From the NCBI GenBank assembly GCA_016297535.1, contig JAEDGL010000075.1:1-11933 (forward strand): a stretch of DNA of 11,933 bases. Direction: 5' to 3'. Shown here piece after piece: positions 1 to 6,233 of the stretch. The stretch comes from Clostridia bacterium (lineage in GTDB: Bacteria > Bacillota > Clostridia > Christensenellales > Aristaeellaceae). The position numbers were made by a program, and so were the translations under genes. Each line of letters begins with the position of its first letter. Position 1 is the stretch's first letter. A model generated the notes under the pieces. The model saw only the letters and a program-made list of their open reading frames with translations. It searched no databases and was not told the origin of the DNA.

Positions 1-562
1 CCAGCATGGCCGGGGTGGGCGGCTCGTTTTTGCCGTGCTCGCCCAGCTTGAGCAGAATCAGCACGCTGCACGCCGCCACAAACAGCACCGTGGACTCGCC
101 GAAGGTATCAAAGGCGCGGTAGTCCAGGATCATGCCGGCCACAAAGTTGATGGCGCCGGTTTCCTCAATGCCCTGCTCAATGTAGCGGGCGCTTACCTCG
201 TTGTTATACAGGTTATCCGGGTCGCCAAAGGGCGGCAGCTCGATCACCGTCAGAATCAGCGAGGCCACCACCGCCAGCAGCACCACCACCGCAGCCACGC
301 GGTAGGCGTTTTTGATGATGCGCATGCCCTTGGTGGCGCCCCAGTCGTGCATGCGGCGGTAGCTCAGCTCCTCCTCCACAATCAGCTCCTGGCGCACTTC
401 ATCGGCCCGGGCCTCCAGCATGGCAAACGTCTCCGGATCAATCTCGCGCTGCATGCGCTCGCTGGGCCTGGCAAGCACATCCTGCAGCTCGCGGTCCAGG
501 GCGTTGTCATCCTCCCCGTACAGCCAGCGGCTGAGGCGGGCTTTCAGATCACTTGCTTTCAT
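1..562 (-). CDS. MbhE-like subunit of an Mrp/Mbh-type cation/proton antiporter module (3' end outside window)
   Basis: This gene runs off the left edge; 187 codons are visible, starting at ATG 562. The start is fixed by a GGAGGAGG ribosome binding site a few bases upstream and overlaps the preceding gene by 14 bases. Residues about 86-108 and 153-172 look like membrane helices. Between them lie ELPPFGDP (108-115) and MILDYRAFDTFGESTVLF (144-161), the signature seen in MbhE and in the C-terminal part of MrpA, where it helps form the ion-translocating membrane arm. The first 85 residues are highly charged, apparently cytoplasmic and possibly helical. I do not know this extension as a standard part of the family. 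It is the fifth gene of the antiporter operon; an MnhB-like gene is expected next, outside the window. Family assignment is firm, but whether it serves an antiporter or a hydrogenase-type complex is open. Confidence 0.85.
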   Translation of the reverse strand, partial: MKASDLKARLSRWLYGEDDNALDRELQDVLARPSERMQREIDPETFAMLEARADEVRQELIVEEELSYRRMHDWGATKGMRIIKNAYRVAAVVVLLAVVASLILTVIELPPFGDPDNLYNNEVSARYIEQGIEETGAINFVAGMILDYRAFDTFGESTVLFVAACSVLILLKLGEHGKNEPPTPAML

Positions 563-818
563 GGCGATCCTCCTCCTCAGGCCTGATGGCGTGGATCTTT
601 TTGAGCGTGATGAAGAACAGGATGCTCGTTACCCCCGCGCCCACCGCCGCCTCGGTAATGGCCAGGTCCGGGGATTGCAGCAAAATCCACACAATGCTCA
701 TCAGCAGGCTGTAGGCCATATAAATGATCACGGTTACCAGCAGGTTTTTGCTAAGGCATGTGGCCACGGCGCACACCAGCAAAAACGAAAACACGATCAC
801 AGAAAACAGATTGTTCAT
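549..818 (-). CDS. DUF4040 / MbhD-like subunit of Mrp/Mbh-type antiporter module
   Basis: A small 89-residue membrane protein with about three helices (roughly 4-22, 26-47 and 56-73) and a charged C-terminal tail. The motif SPDLAITEAAVG (49-60) is the conserved PD.A.TEA.LG signature of DUF4040, which in long MrpA proteins forms part of the C-terminal extension and in Mbh complexes is the separate subunit MbhD. The conserved glutamate in this motif lies in the proposed ion path of the family. The gene begins in an ATGA overlap with the end of mnhG, with GGAGG about ten bases upstream, so translation is probably coupled. It in turn overlaps the MbhE-like gene by 14 bases. A stand-alone DUF4040 gene means that MrpA is split in this organism. 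Confidence 0.88.
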   Translation of the reverse strand: MNNLFSVIVFSFLLVCAVATCLSKNLLVTVIIYMAYSLLMSIVWILLQSPDLAITEAAVGAGVTSILFFITLKKIHAIRPEEEDRHESK

Positions 819-1138
819 TTTTCAATGACCTCCATCTCGTTTTCGGGATGCTCGTTGGAGACCAGCTCCAGACGGGCGATCAGATGGCCGCCCGTGGGGC
901 TGGTAATCCACACAAAGAGGGAAACCAGCAACAGCTTTACCACTACCCAGCCATCCGGCGCGGAAATGCACAGGGCGGCCACCACCAGAAACAGCCCCAG
1001 CGAATCGCCCATGGAGGCGCCGTGCATGCGGTTGAGCACATACTTGAAGCGGTACTGCGCAACCACCCCGGTAATCAGCAAAAACAGCCCGGCCGCCAGC
1101 AGCGCGGCCGTCAGGACAAAACGGATCCAGTCAAGCAT
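815..1138 (-). CDS. mnhG: MnhG/MrpG-type antiporter subunit G (MbhC-like)
   Basis: A 107-residue membrane protein with three predicted helices (about 6-28, 46-60 and 64-80). It carries the two landmarks of the MnhG/PhaG family. The first is a NRMHGASMGDSLG segment (36-48), corresponding to the family's R.HA....LG loop. The second is ITSPTGGHLIARL (78-90), corresponding to the conserved SP...H.I.RA segment. MrpG is a small structural subunit of the multisubunit Na+/H+ antiporter in the cytoplasmic membrane. The ATG at 1138 has GGGAGG about ten bases upstream and overlaps the end of mnhF by eight bases. The acidic C-terminal tail after residue 95 is not part of the conserved core. Confidence 0.9.
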   Translation of the reverse strand: MLDWIRFVLTAALLAAGLFLLITGVVAQYRFKYVLNRMHGASMGDSLGLFLVVAALCISAPDGWVVVKLLLVSLFVWITSPTGGHLIARLELVSNEHPENEMEVIEK

Positions 1139-1451
1139 TCTTTTCGTCCTCCCTGTGCTTTTTCTCGCGCGCCTCCAGGGTGATGCCCATGTACACCTTG
1201 CACAAAACCACCACAGCCAAAAAGCCGATCAGCGCGTAAATCAGCGCCACATCCACCAGATACCCCTGCTGCTGGCGGATGGCCAGAATGCAGATCATGG
1301 CGATGGTAAGGGTGGAAATCATGTTGATGGATACAATGCGGTCGGCAATGCTGGGGCCCTGAATGGCGCGCACAAGGCACAGCAGCGTAAGCGCCGCCAG
1401 CACCACCAGCGCGGATTGATACAGTACGTTATAGGCGTTGGCAACCGTCAT
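1131..1451 (-). CDS. mnhF: MnhF/MrpF-type antiporter subunit F (MbhB-like)
   Basis: A 106-residue protein with three predicted helices (about 8-29, 42-59 and 64-85). GPSIADRIVSINMIST (32-47) matches the conserved GP...DR....... segment of the MnhF/PhaF family. YLVDVALIYALIGFLA (64-79) matches the D.al.yall.F segment in the last helix. It acts as a small membrane subunit of the Mrp-type cation/proton antiporter. Its ATG overlaps the mnhE stop codon in an ATGA arrangement and is preceded by AAAGGAGGG at good spacing. The lysine- and glutamate-rich tail from residue 93 makes it slightly longer than the usual 90-97 residues of the family. Confidence 0.92.
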   Translation of the reverse strand: MTVANAYNVLYQSALVVLAALTLLCLVRAIQGPSIADRIVSINMISTLTIAMICILAIRQQQGYLVDVALIYALIGFLAVVVLCKVYMGITLEAREKKHREDEKNA

Positions 1452-1921
1452 GCGCGACCCTCCTTTTTCCGCTGCATCTCAAGCAGCTGCTTCTGGAACG
1501 GCGTATCCTCGATGCCCTCGGCAAACTGGCTGTCCAGCGCGTGCACGGTCAGGCGGTCCGCCTCGCTAAGCACGGTAATGGTGCCGGGCGTTACGGTAAT
1601 GCAGTCGGCCAGCACGCTTTTCAACGCGCCCCTGAGCGGCGTATGAAAGGTAACCAGCCGGGGGCTTACCTCGGCCTTTTTGCTGTACACCACGCGGATC
1701 AGCGCCACGTTGCTTTTGACGATCTCGCACAAAAGCAGCCACAGATAGCGCACCCCGGAGGGAATCAGCCGCAGCAGCTCCCTGTCCTTGCGCAGGCTGT
1801 AGCCCAGAAACCGCCAGCTGAACAGGTACACCAGCGCGCTGAGCGCCACGCCGAAGATGGCGATTTCGGCGTTGAGCTTGCCGTTGAACACCACCCACAG
1901 CACAAAGAATACCAACAACAT
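1448..1921 (-). CDS. mnhE: MnhE/MrpE-type Na+/H+ antiporter subunit E (MbhA-like)
   Basis: The first gene of the antiporter operon, 157 residues from ATG 1921. This start is preferred because GAGGGAG lies just upstream and the protein then begins MLLVFFVLWVVFNG, the usual hydrophobic beginning of MnhE. An in-frame ATG at 1981 would add 20 charged residues without a matching ribosome binding site. Two N-terminal helices (about 1-14 and 19-38) are followed by an amphipathic stretch. The soluble domain carries SVLADCITVTPGTITV (102-117), the hallmark of the family. MrpE is needed for the assembly and activity of multisubunit cation/proton antiporters. The long 5' leader, hairpin and competing start signals upstream suggest regulated translation. 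Confidence 0.9.
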   Translation of the reverse strand: MLLVFFVLWVVFNGKLNAEIAIFGVALSALVYLFSWRFLGYSLRKDRELLRLIPSGVRYLWLLLCEIVKSNVALIRVVYSKKAEVSPRLVTFHTPLRGALKSVLADCITVTPGTITVLSEADRLTVHALDSQFAEGIEDTPFQKQLLEMQRKKEGRA

Positions 1922-2001
1922 GTTTCTCCCTCTTTTCTTGCAACAGGCTCTTTGCGGAAAAGAACCGTCCGCTTGCGCCATGCGCCTTCGGACATAATCA
2001 A

Positions 2002-2030
2002 GCGTTTCCTCCTTTAATAGGAAGAAACGC
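2002..2030 (-). promoter_or_regulatory. Leader hairpin that sequesters a strong Shine-Dalgarno sequence upstream of mnhE
   Basis: On the minus strand the 5' leader forms an 11-bp stem with one G-U pair and the loop TATTAAA. The 3' arm is GGAGGAAACGC, so the GGAGG ribosome binding site is inside the stem. Six bases after GGAGG comes TTG (2001), then an in-frame ATG at 1995. This frame runs into mnhE in a different frame and stops at 1765, so it is not an mnhE start. A second small frame, ATG 2033 to TGA 1998, crosses the hairpin and encodes 11 residues. The hairpin begins about 16 bases after the predicted transcription start. A role in translation control is inferred. Confidence 0.5.
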
Positions 2031-2052
2031 CATGGCTTTCTTTTCGTTTGTC

Positions 2053-2081
2053 ATTGTACGCTCCCGGAGAAGAATTGTCAA
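2053..2081 (-). promoter_or_regulatory. Sigma-A type promoter of the antiporter operon
   Basis: On the minus strand, TTGACA (2081-2076) and TACAAT (2058-2053) are separated by exactly 17 bases. This is a perfect -35 box and a -10 box with one deviation. Transcription should start near 2046, giving a leader of about 125 bases before the mnhE start at 1921. It lies directly after the glycosyltransferase stop codon, with no clear terminator between, so readthrough from the upstream operon may add to expression. Confidence 0.88.
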
Positions 2082-2105
2082 TACACATCGGAAAATGAAG
2101 AACGT

Positions 2106-3581
2106 TCAGGGCCTGATGCCGGGCCTGATGCGGTACAGCTCCACCTGCTCATACCAGAAGTTGGGCGATTGGGCGCTGGCTACCAGCTCATAGTTTTCGT
2201 ACAGCTCCCGGGGGCCGGGCTTGTGCACCACCACGTAATCCACCAGCCCCTCGCGGATGTAGCGCAGCTGCTCCTGCGCCTTTTCCTCCATTGCCACATT
2301 GCTGCTGTGAAAAAACCGTACGCTGGGCGCAATGCCCGCGGCGGTAAAGAAGCCCGCGTCCATAAAGCCGTAGTTGAGCAGCGTGGCGCCGGGCGTCTGG
2401 TTGATGACCTCCGCCAGCTGGTACTGCATGGTTTCCTCCCGGGGCTGCAGGAAGGTGCAGCCGAAGTCCACATGCCAGTTGTAGCTGGTCAGCGGGCACA
2501 GGGCCACGCACGCCGCGCTCAGCAAGGCCAGGGTTCGTTTGCGCACGGGCCTGCGGATAACGCTGGCCAGCGCGGCCGCCCCCGCAATGGAAAGCGGAGC
2601 CAGCGCCTGCCCGTAGTAGGGATATTCCACGCCGCTGAAAAACACCAGCGCCGCGCCAAGCACCGCCGAAAGCAGCAGCACAGCGGCCTCCCACCGGGGG
2701 CGGCGCAGGCAAAACCAGCCCAGTCCCCCCACAATGGCCACCGTGTACGGCCCGTTGCGCCACAGCCAGGCAAGCCCGTTGGCCGCCATGGCCCTGGCTC
2801 TTTGAGGCAGGGCCATGGCCGAGCCGCCGTAGCGGAACAGATTATCGTAAAAATACACGCCCAGCCAGTCGCCGATCGCGCCGTTCACGCCAAAATAAAC
2901 GATCCACGGCACGGTGGACAGCGCAAAACCCGCAAGCAGCCAGCCGATCATGCGCAGGCTGCTTTTCCATTCGCCCCGCGTGAGGTGGCGAAGCCACAGC
3001 GCAAGCAGCAGCCCCGCCTGCACGCCCAGGCAGGTAAACTTGATCCACAGCACGCATCCGGCCAGCGCGCCCTGGGCCACCAGCCCCGAAGCGGACATCC
3101 GGCGCCTGCCGCTTTGAAGATACGCCAGCCCCTGCCAGAGCGAGGCGGCCAGCAGCGGCATGCACATTTCCTCCGCGCTGTCGCCCTCGCAAAAGCTGTG
3201 CGCGGCGTACACCGCCCACGCAAGCAGCGGAAGCACCAGCAGGGCGCCGGACCGGGGCGCGTAAAGCGCGATGGTGCGGTAGCCAAAATACAAAAACGCC
3301 GCGGCCAGCAGCACCTCCATCACATACACGCCCAGAAAGCTGTCAAAGCTGATCAGCGCGCACAGGGCATGCAGCGCGTACAGGAGCGGCCCCTTGTGAT
3401 CGTACAGGTCGCGGTAAACCACGCGGCCCTGCGTCATGCCCTTGCCAACGGAGAGGTAGATGTTGGCGTCGCACCAGTCGTTGATGGGCCAGGCCGGGGA
3501 CGAGCGCGAGGTAAACAGCAGCATCAGCACCGCCAGCAGCAGGCCGTACAGGAAAATTTTGCGGTTTTGGGAACGGGCCAT
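2106..3581 (-). CDS. GT-C type polytopic membrane glycosyltransferase (family 39 / PMT-like), substrate unknown
   Basis: A 491-residue protein with about ten membrane helices and a soluble C-terminal region from about residue 385. After the first helix, the loop holds D35 and D38 (NDWCDANIYLSVGKGM) and then YRDLYDHKGPLLY (56-68). This layout resembles the acidic first extracytoplasmic loop and the DH.PL segment of PMT/ArnT-like GT-C enzymes, which use polyprenyl-phosphate sugars outside the membrane. The sugar and acceptor cannot be read from the sequence. The ATG at 3581 follows AAAGGAGGG. It is the third gene of the MFS/radical SAM operon, 42 bases after the radical SAM stop. The last codons contain a 12-bp tandem near-duplication (2109-2132, 11 of 12 identical), giving an IRPGIRP end. 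The family call is good at the GT-C level; the function is unknown. Confidence 0.75.
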   Translation of the reverse strand: MARSQNRKIFLYGLLLAVLMLLFTSRSSPAWPINDWCDANIYLSVGKGMTQGRVVYRDLYDHKGPLLYALHALCALISFDSFLGVYVMEVLLAAAFLYFGYRTIALYAPRSGALLVLPLLAWAVYAAHSFCEGDSAEEMCMPLLAASLWQGLAYLQSGRRRMSASGLVAQGALAGCVLWIKFTCLGVQAGLLLALWLRHLTRGEWKSSLRMIGWLLAGFALSTVPWIVYFGVNGAIGDWLGVYFYDNLFRYGGSAMALPQRARAMAANGLAWLWRNGPYTVAIVGGLGWFCLRRPRWEAAVLLLSAVLGAALVFFSGVEYPYYGQALAPLSIAGAAALASVIRRPVRKRTLALLSAACVALCPLTSYNWHVDFGCTFLQPREETMQYQLAEVINQTPGATLLNYGFMDAGFFTAAGIAPSVRFFHSSNVAMEEKAQEQLRYIREGLVDYVVVHKPGPRELYENYELVASAQSPNFWYEQVELYRIRPGIRP

Positions 3582-3623
3582 GGCTGCAATCCCTCCTTTG
3601 TGCCGGAAAGCCTCCGGGCTTTG

Positions 3624-4748
3624 TTACCAGGTAAGCTCCCCGGGGCGGTATCCTTCGGGCAGCTCCTCCTCCTGCAGGAAGCGGAAGCTTTCATCCTCCA
3701 GAATGGGCAAAAACGCCTCGTAGGGCATTTCGTCAAACTCGCAGCCCCAGCTGCTCTGGCCAAACCAGCCGCCCTCGCGCGCGCGCAGGTTGAGATCGCG
3801 CGCAAACTTGGTGTGGTTGGAGCAGTCGTGCACGGCCACCGGCCAGTGCTCCTGCGCGGCCTGCTTCATCAGCCGCAGGGTGATCTCGCGGCTCCACACC
3901 GGGCTCAGATAGCCCTGACGGCACAGATAGAAATTTTCGCCCCAGTAGTTGCCGATGTTGTTCGGGTTCAGGTGCAGCTCGGCACAGTTCATAAAATCGA
4001 TGCCGGTGGCCAGAATCTGCTCCTTCTTTTGCTGGAAGCGCTCCCAGTACGCCGGGGTGGAGGGCGTTTCAATGCCCACCTGCCCTATATACTTTTTGGC
4101 CAGCGCCATGTTTTCAATCACCCTGTCCGCGCAGTCCGACGCGCCCAGGTTAAAGCGCAGCTCGTCCAGCCCCGCCTCGCCCAGCGCCCGCAGCTGATCC
4201 TGCGTGCAGAGCAGGCCGTTGGTATACATATGCTGGTGGATGCCCGCGGCGTGAAATCTGGCAATCACGCCGTAGTATTTTTCAATTTCCATAAAGGGCT
4301 CCAGGTACACATACGAAATGCCCGTGGGACGGTTGCTCACAGACAGCAACAGGTCCAGATCGCGCTCGTAAAACCGGGTGCCGCCGATTTCCCAAAGCCC
4401 CTCGCCGATGGGCGGAATCTGATCCAGCTCGCCATAGTTGTAGCAGAATTTGCACGCCACGTTGCAGCGGTTGGTTTTGCGGATGGCCGAAAGCCCCGTT
4501 CCCAGCAGGCAGCTTTTGCAGCCCTGGGGGAAGCGCTCGTCCCCGCCCACATAGAAGGTTCTGCCCTGCAGGGATTTGAGGCCCGGAATCTGCGCCATCA
4601 GCGCCTCGTTGCGCGCGTCCACTGCGTCCTCGATCTGGGCAAAAACGGCGTACACAATCTCCTGCTGGCGGATGGACAGCTGCTCGCCCTGCGGCAGCTG
4701 GGCAAAAAACCGAAACCATGTCAGCGCGTCCTTTTTGGATATCTTCAT
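3624..4748 (-). CDS. Radical SAM protein of unknown function, cysteine-rich
   Basis: A 374-residue protein. ATG 4748 is chosen because AAAGGAG lies eight bases upstream; the longer in-frame start at 4835 falls inside the MFS gene. The cluster motif CNVACKFC (C95, C99, C102) is the CX3CX2C that binds the 4Fe-4S cluster and S-adenosylmethionine. The segments after it (ISYVYLEPFMEIEKYYG, HQHMYTNGLL, LDELRFNLGAS) fit the strands of the radical SAM barrel. Further cysteines precede the motif (C77, C80 in GCKSC) and follow it (C181, C206, C255, C276, C309, C336). These could bind an extra cluster, which is inference. HDCSNHTKFARDLNL (307-321) is another striking block. It lies 13 bases after the MFS stop, so the two are probably co-translated. 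A 6-bp hairpin (3607-3622) without a U-tract sits between it and the glycosyltransferase. The reaction is unknown. Confidence 0.85.
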   Translation of the reverse strand: MKISKKDALTWFRFFAQLPQGEQLSIRQQEIVYAVFAQIEDAVDARNEALMAQIPGLKSLQGRTFYVGGDERFPQGCKSCLLGTGLSAIRKTNRCNVACKFCYNYGELDQIPPIGEGLWEIGGTRFYERDLDLLLSVSNRPTGISYVYLEPFMEIEKYYGVIARFHAAGIHQHMYTNGLLCTQDQLRALGEAGLDELRFNLGASDCADRVIENMALAKKYIGQVGIETPSTPAYWERFQQKKEQILATGIDFMNCAELHLNPNNIGNYWGENFYLCRQGYLSPVWSREITLRLMKQAAQEHWPVAVHDCSNHTKFARDLNLRAREGGWFGQSSWGCEFDEMPYEAFLPILEDESFRFLQEEELPEGYRPGELTW

Positions 4749-4761
4749 CTGTATTTCTCCT

Positions 4762-5916
4762 TTACGCTTTTTCCCTGGGCCATGCCGCCAGCGACCACAC
4801 CACCCCCGCCACGGCAAACGCCGAAACGCAGGCAAACGCCGTGGGATAGCTGCTGCCCGTGGCGTCCAGCAGCCAGCCCATCACAACGGGGCCAAGGGTC
4901 ATGCCAAGGCTGTAGATGCTTTGAAATACGCCCACCGCCGTGGTTTTCTGCCCCGGCTCCACCCTGGCCGGGCACAGCGCCATCAGCTGGGTATACAGAA
5001 GCGTGCGGCTCGCGCCGCCCAGCAGCTGGGCAAGCAGAATCATCCACACCCGGGTGCACAGCGGCAGCGCCAGGCAGTACAGCGCCAGCAGCCCAAAGCC
5101 CATGGCGAAAAACGCGCGGTTGCTCATCCGGCTGAAAACGCCCCGGCTGTACACGGCGCTGGCGGCGGTGCCTGCCACATAAAACGCAACCGCCACAAGG
5201 CTAAGCAGAAATCCGCCCGCCCCGCGCTGCCGGGCGTAGGTGTTGACAAAGGACATCGCGGTGGCAAAGCTGATCAGCTGCACCAGCGCGCACATCAGCG
5301 AGCACAGCAGCAAATGCCGGTTGCACAGCACCCTGCCCAGCTCTGCCAGCCGAAACGGATGCCTGCCGGCGCTGCCGCCCTTTTGGCACAGGGGCAACAG
5401 GCACAGGGCGATCAGCGCAACGCCCGCGCTGATGCCAAACAGCGGCTTCATGCCCAGCCATTCCACCAGCGTGCCGCCCACCAGATAGGAAATCAGAATG
5501 CCCAGGTTGTTGGCCGCGATCAGCCTGCCCATGCGCTGCTTCACGTTGGGATAGCCGCCGGTAAACGCCACCGTAAAGCTGACCCAGGTGGACGCGCCCG
5601 CGCCGGCCAGCGTGCGGCTGCACAGATAGGCCAGGGGCGATTCCACCAGCATGGGCAGCGCGCTGCCCGCCACCACGCACGCCAGGCCGCAGGCCATATA
5701 CAGCCGGTGCCGGCCCAGGCAATCCTCGCTTACGCTTACGGGAATGCGCAAAACAAGCTGCGAAAACCCGTACGCGCCCAGAATGACGCCCGAAAGCGAG
5801 GCCGCCACCCCCAGCGCCGCCAGATGCGGCGTCAGAAACGGCACAAAAATATACTGCGAAAACCAGAACAGCGTAACCACAAGCAAAAACAGGCTGTCCT
5901 TTCTTTGGTTCTCCAT
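4762..5916 (-). CDS. Major facilitator superfamily (MFS) transporter, substrate unknown
   Basis: A 384-residue polytopic membrane protein with about 12 hydrophobic segments, the normal size for an MFS carrier. Between helices 2 and 3, SEDCLGRHR (63-71) resembles MFS motif A (GxLaDrxGrkr). R101 in CSRTLAGAGAS starts the typical fourth helix. The middle loop (about 178-200) is basic, as expected for a cytoplasmic linker. ATG 5916 is favoured by AAGGG nine bases upstream. A GTG at 5934 would add only six residues and has a poorer signal. It is the first gene of a three-gene operon with a radical SAM enzyme and a GT-C glycosyltransferase. Its cargo may be a substrate or product of that pathway, but the sequence does not say which. 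Drug or sugar efflux is equally possible. Confidence 0.85.
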   Translation of the reverse strand: MENQRKDSLFLLVVTLFWFSQYIFVPFLTPHLAALGVAASLSGVILGAYGFSQLVLRIPVSVSEDCLGRHRLYMACGLACVVAGSALPMLVESPLAYLCSRTLAGAGASTWVSFTVAFTGGYPNVKQRMGRLIAANNLGILISYLVGGTLVEWLGMKPLFGISAGVALIALCLLPLCQKGGSAGRHPFRLAELGRVLCNRHLLLCSLMCALVQLISFATAMSFVNTYARQRGAGGFLLSLVAVAFYVAGTAASAVYSRGVFSRMSNRAFFAMGFGLLALYCLALPLCTRVWMILLAQLLGGASRTLLYTQLMALCPARVEPGQKTTAVGVFQSIYSLGMTLGPVVMGWLLDATGSSYPTAFACVSAFAVAGVVWSLAAWPREKA

Positions 5917-5948
5917 GCGTACACACCCTTCCACACAGGATCGATGCT

Positions 5949-5977
5949 ATCATAACACGACCGCTGTGGGGGCGCAA
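5949..5977 (-). promoter_or_regulatory. Promoter of the MFS / radical SAM / GT-C operon
   Basis: On the minus strand, TTGCGC (5977-5972) and TATGAT (5954-5949) are 17 bases apart, and TGT just before the -10 box gives an extended -10 (TGn). The start would be near 5942, leaving a short leader of about 25 bases before ATG 5916. Confidence 0.75.
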
Positions 5978-5978
5978 G

Positions 5979-5995
5979 GGCTTTGCCGGGCGGGC
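5979..5995. repeat. 17-bp intergenic repeat, copy A
   Basis: GGCTTTGCCGGGCGGGC occurs here and again, base for base, at 7545-7561 in the murA-uvrB gap. The bases after it (TTTGAAAACC, then a pyrimidine run and CCGGCGGG) look like a shortened version of the sequence that follows copy B. The rest of the 5917-6217 gap holds the MFS promoter and the first part of the murA leader frame. I could not find a convincing murA promoter in it. Confidence 0.5.
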
Positions 5996-6161
5996 TTTGA
6001 AAACCATTTTTTTCTTTTCCGGCGGGCAGCAGCTTCACCGCCGCGGCGCTATGCTTGCAAATCCTGATTTCCAGCGCCTTTGCGCCGTGCTGAAAAACAC
6101 TTCCACGCGGCATGCCATGCGCCGCAAACGGTCAAAATGGGCGCGATGGGAGGGAATGAGC

Positions 6162-6233
6162 ATGGACAGGACTGGAAAGACTTCAAAATGGGGCATGCGC
6201 ATCAGGGCGGTGATCCCATGGCTTCTTATCTGA
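6162..6233 (+). CDS. Possible 23-residue leader peptide overlapping the murA start
   Basis: ATG 6162 stands seven bases after GGGAGGG (6148-6154), the best ribosome binding site in this gap. It opens a 23-codon frame that ends in TGA at 6231-6233, 16 bases inside murA and in another frame. The peptide begins MDRTGKTSKWGMRIR and ends in the hydrophobic segment AVIPWLLI. The first half is basic and the second hydrophobic. Ribosomes ending here would stop beside the murA ATG at 6218, which has only a weak AGGGCGG upstream. Translational coupling is therefore plausible. It could also be a chance frame, as no homologue is known to me. Confidence 0.35.
   Translation: MDRTGKTSKWGMRIRAVIPWLLI

Noticed and set aside
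35..1646. Plus-strand frames opposite the antiporter genes
   Set aside because: The minus-strand genes carry clear Mnh signatures and coupled overlaps; the plus-strand products are low-complexity shadows.
1765..2001. A 78-codon frame starting at TTG 2001, with a strong Shine-Dalgarno sequence
   Set aside because: Most of it overlaps mnhE in another frame and encodes a tryptophan/cysteine-rich shadow. It is kept only as part of the leader finding, not as a gene.
2169..5135. A 988-codon plus-strand frame opposite the glycosyltransferase and radical SAM genes
   Set aside because: It has a histidine-, glutamine- and arginine-rich composition with no recognisable domain, and it is the antisense shadow of genes with clear motifs and ribosome binding sites.
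4576..5955. A 459-codon plus-strand frame opposite the MFS gene
   Set aside because: It is an antisense shadow rich in A, Q, R and H, and it has no recognisable domain.
5917..6217. A murA promoter in the divergent gap
   Set aside because: Candidates such as TTGCAA (6055) or TATGCT (6050) have no partner box at 16-18 bases, so none is called.
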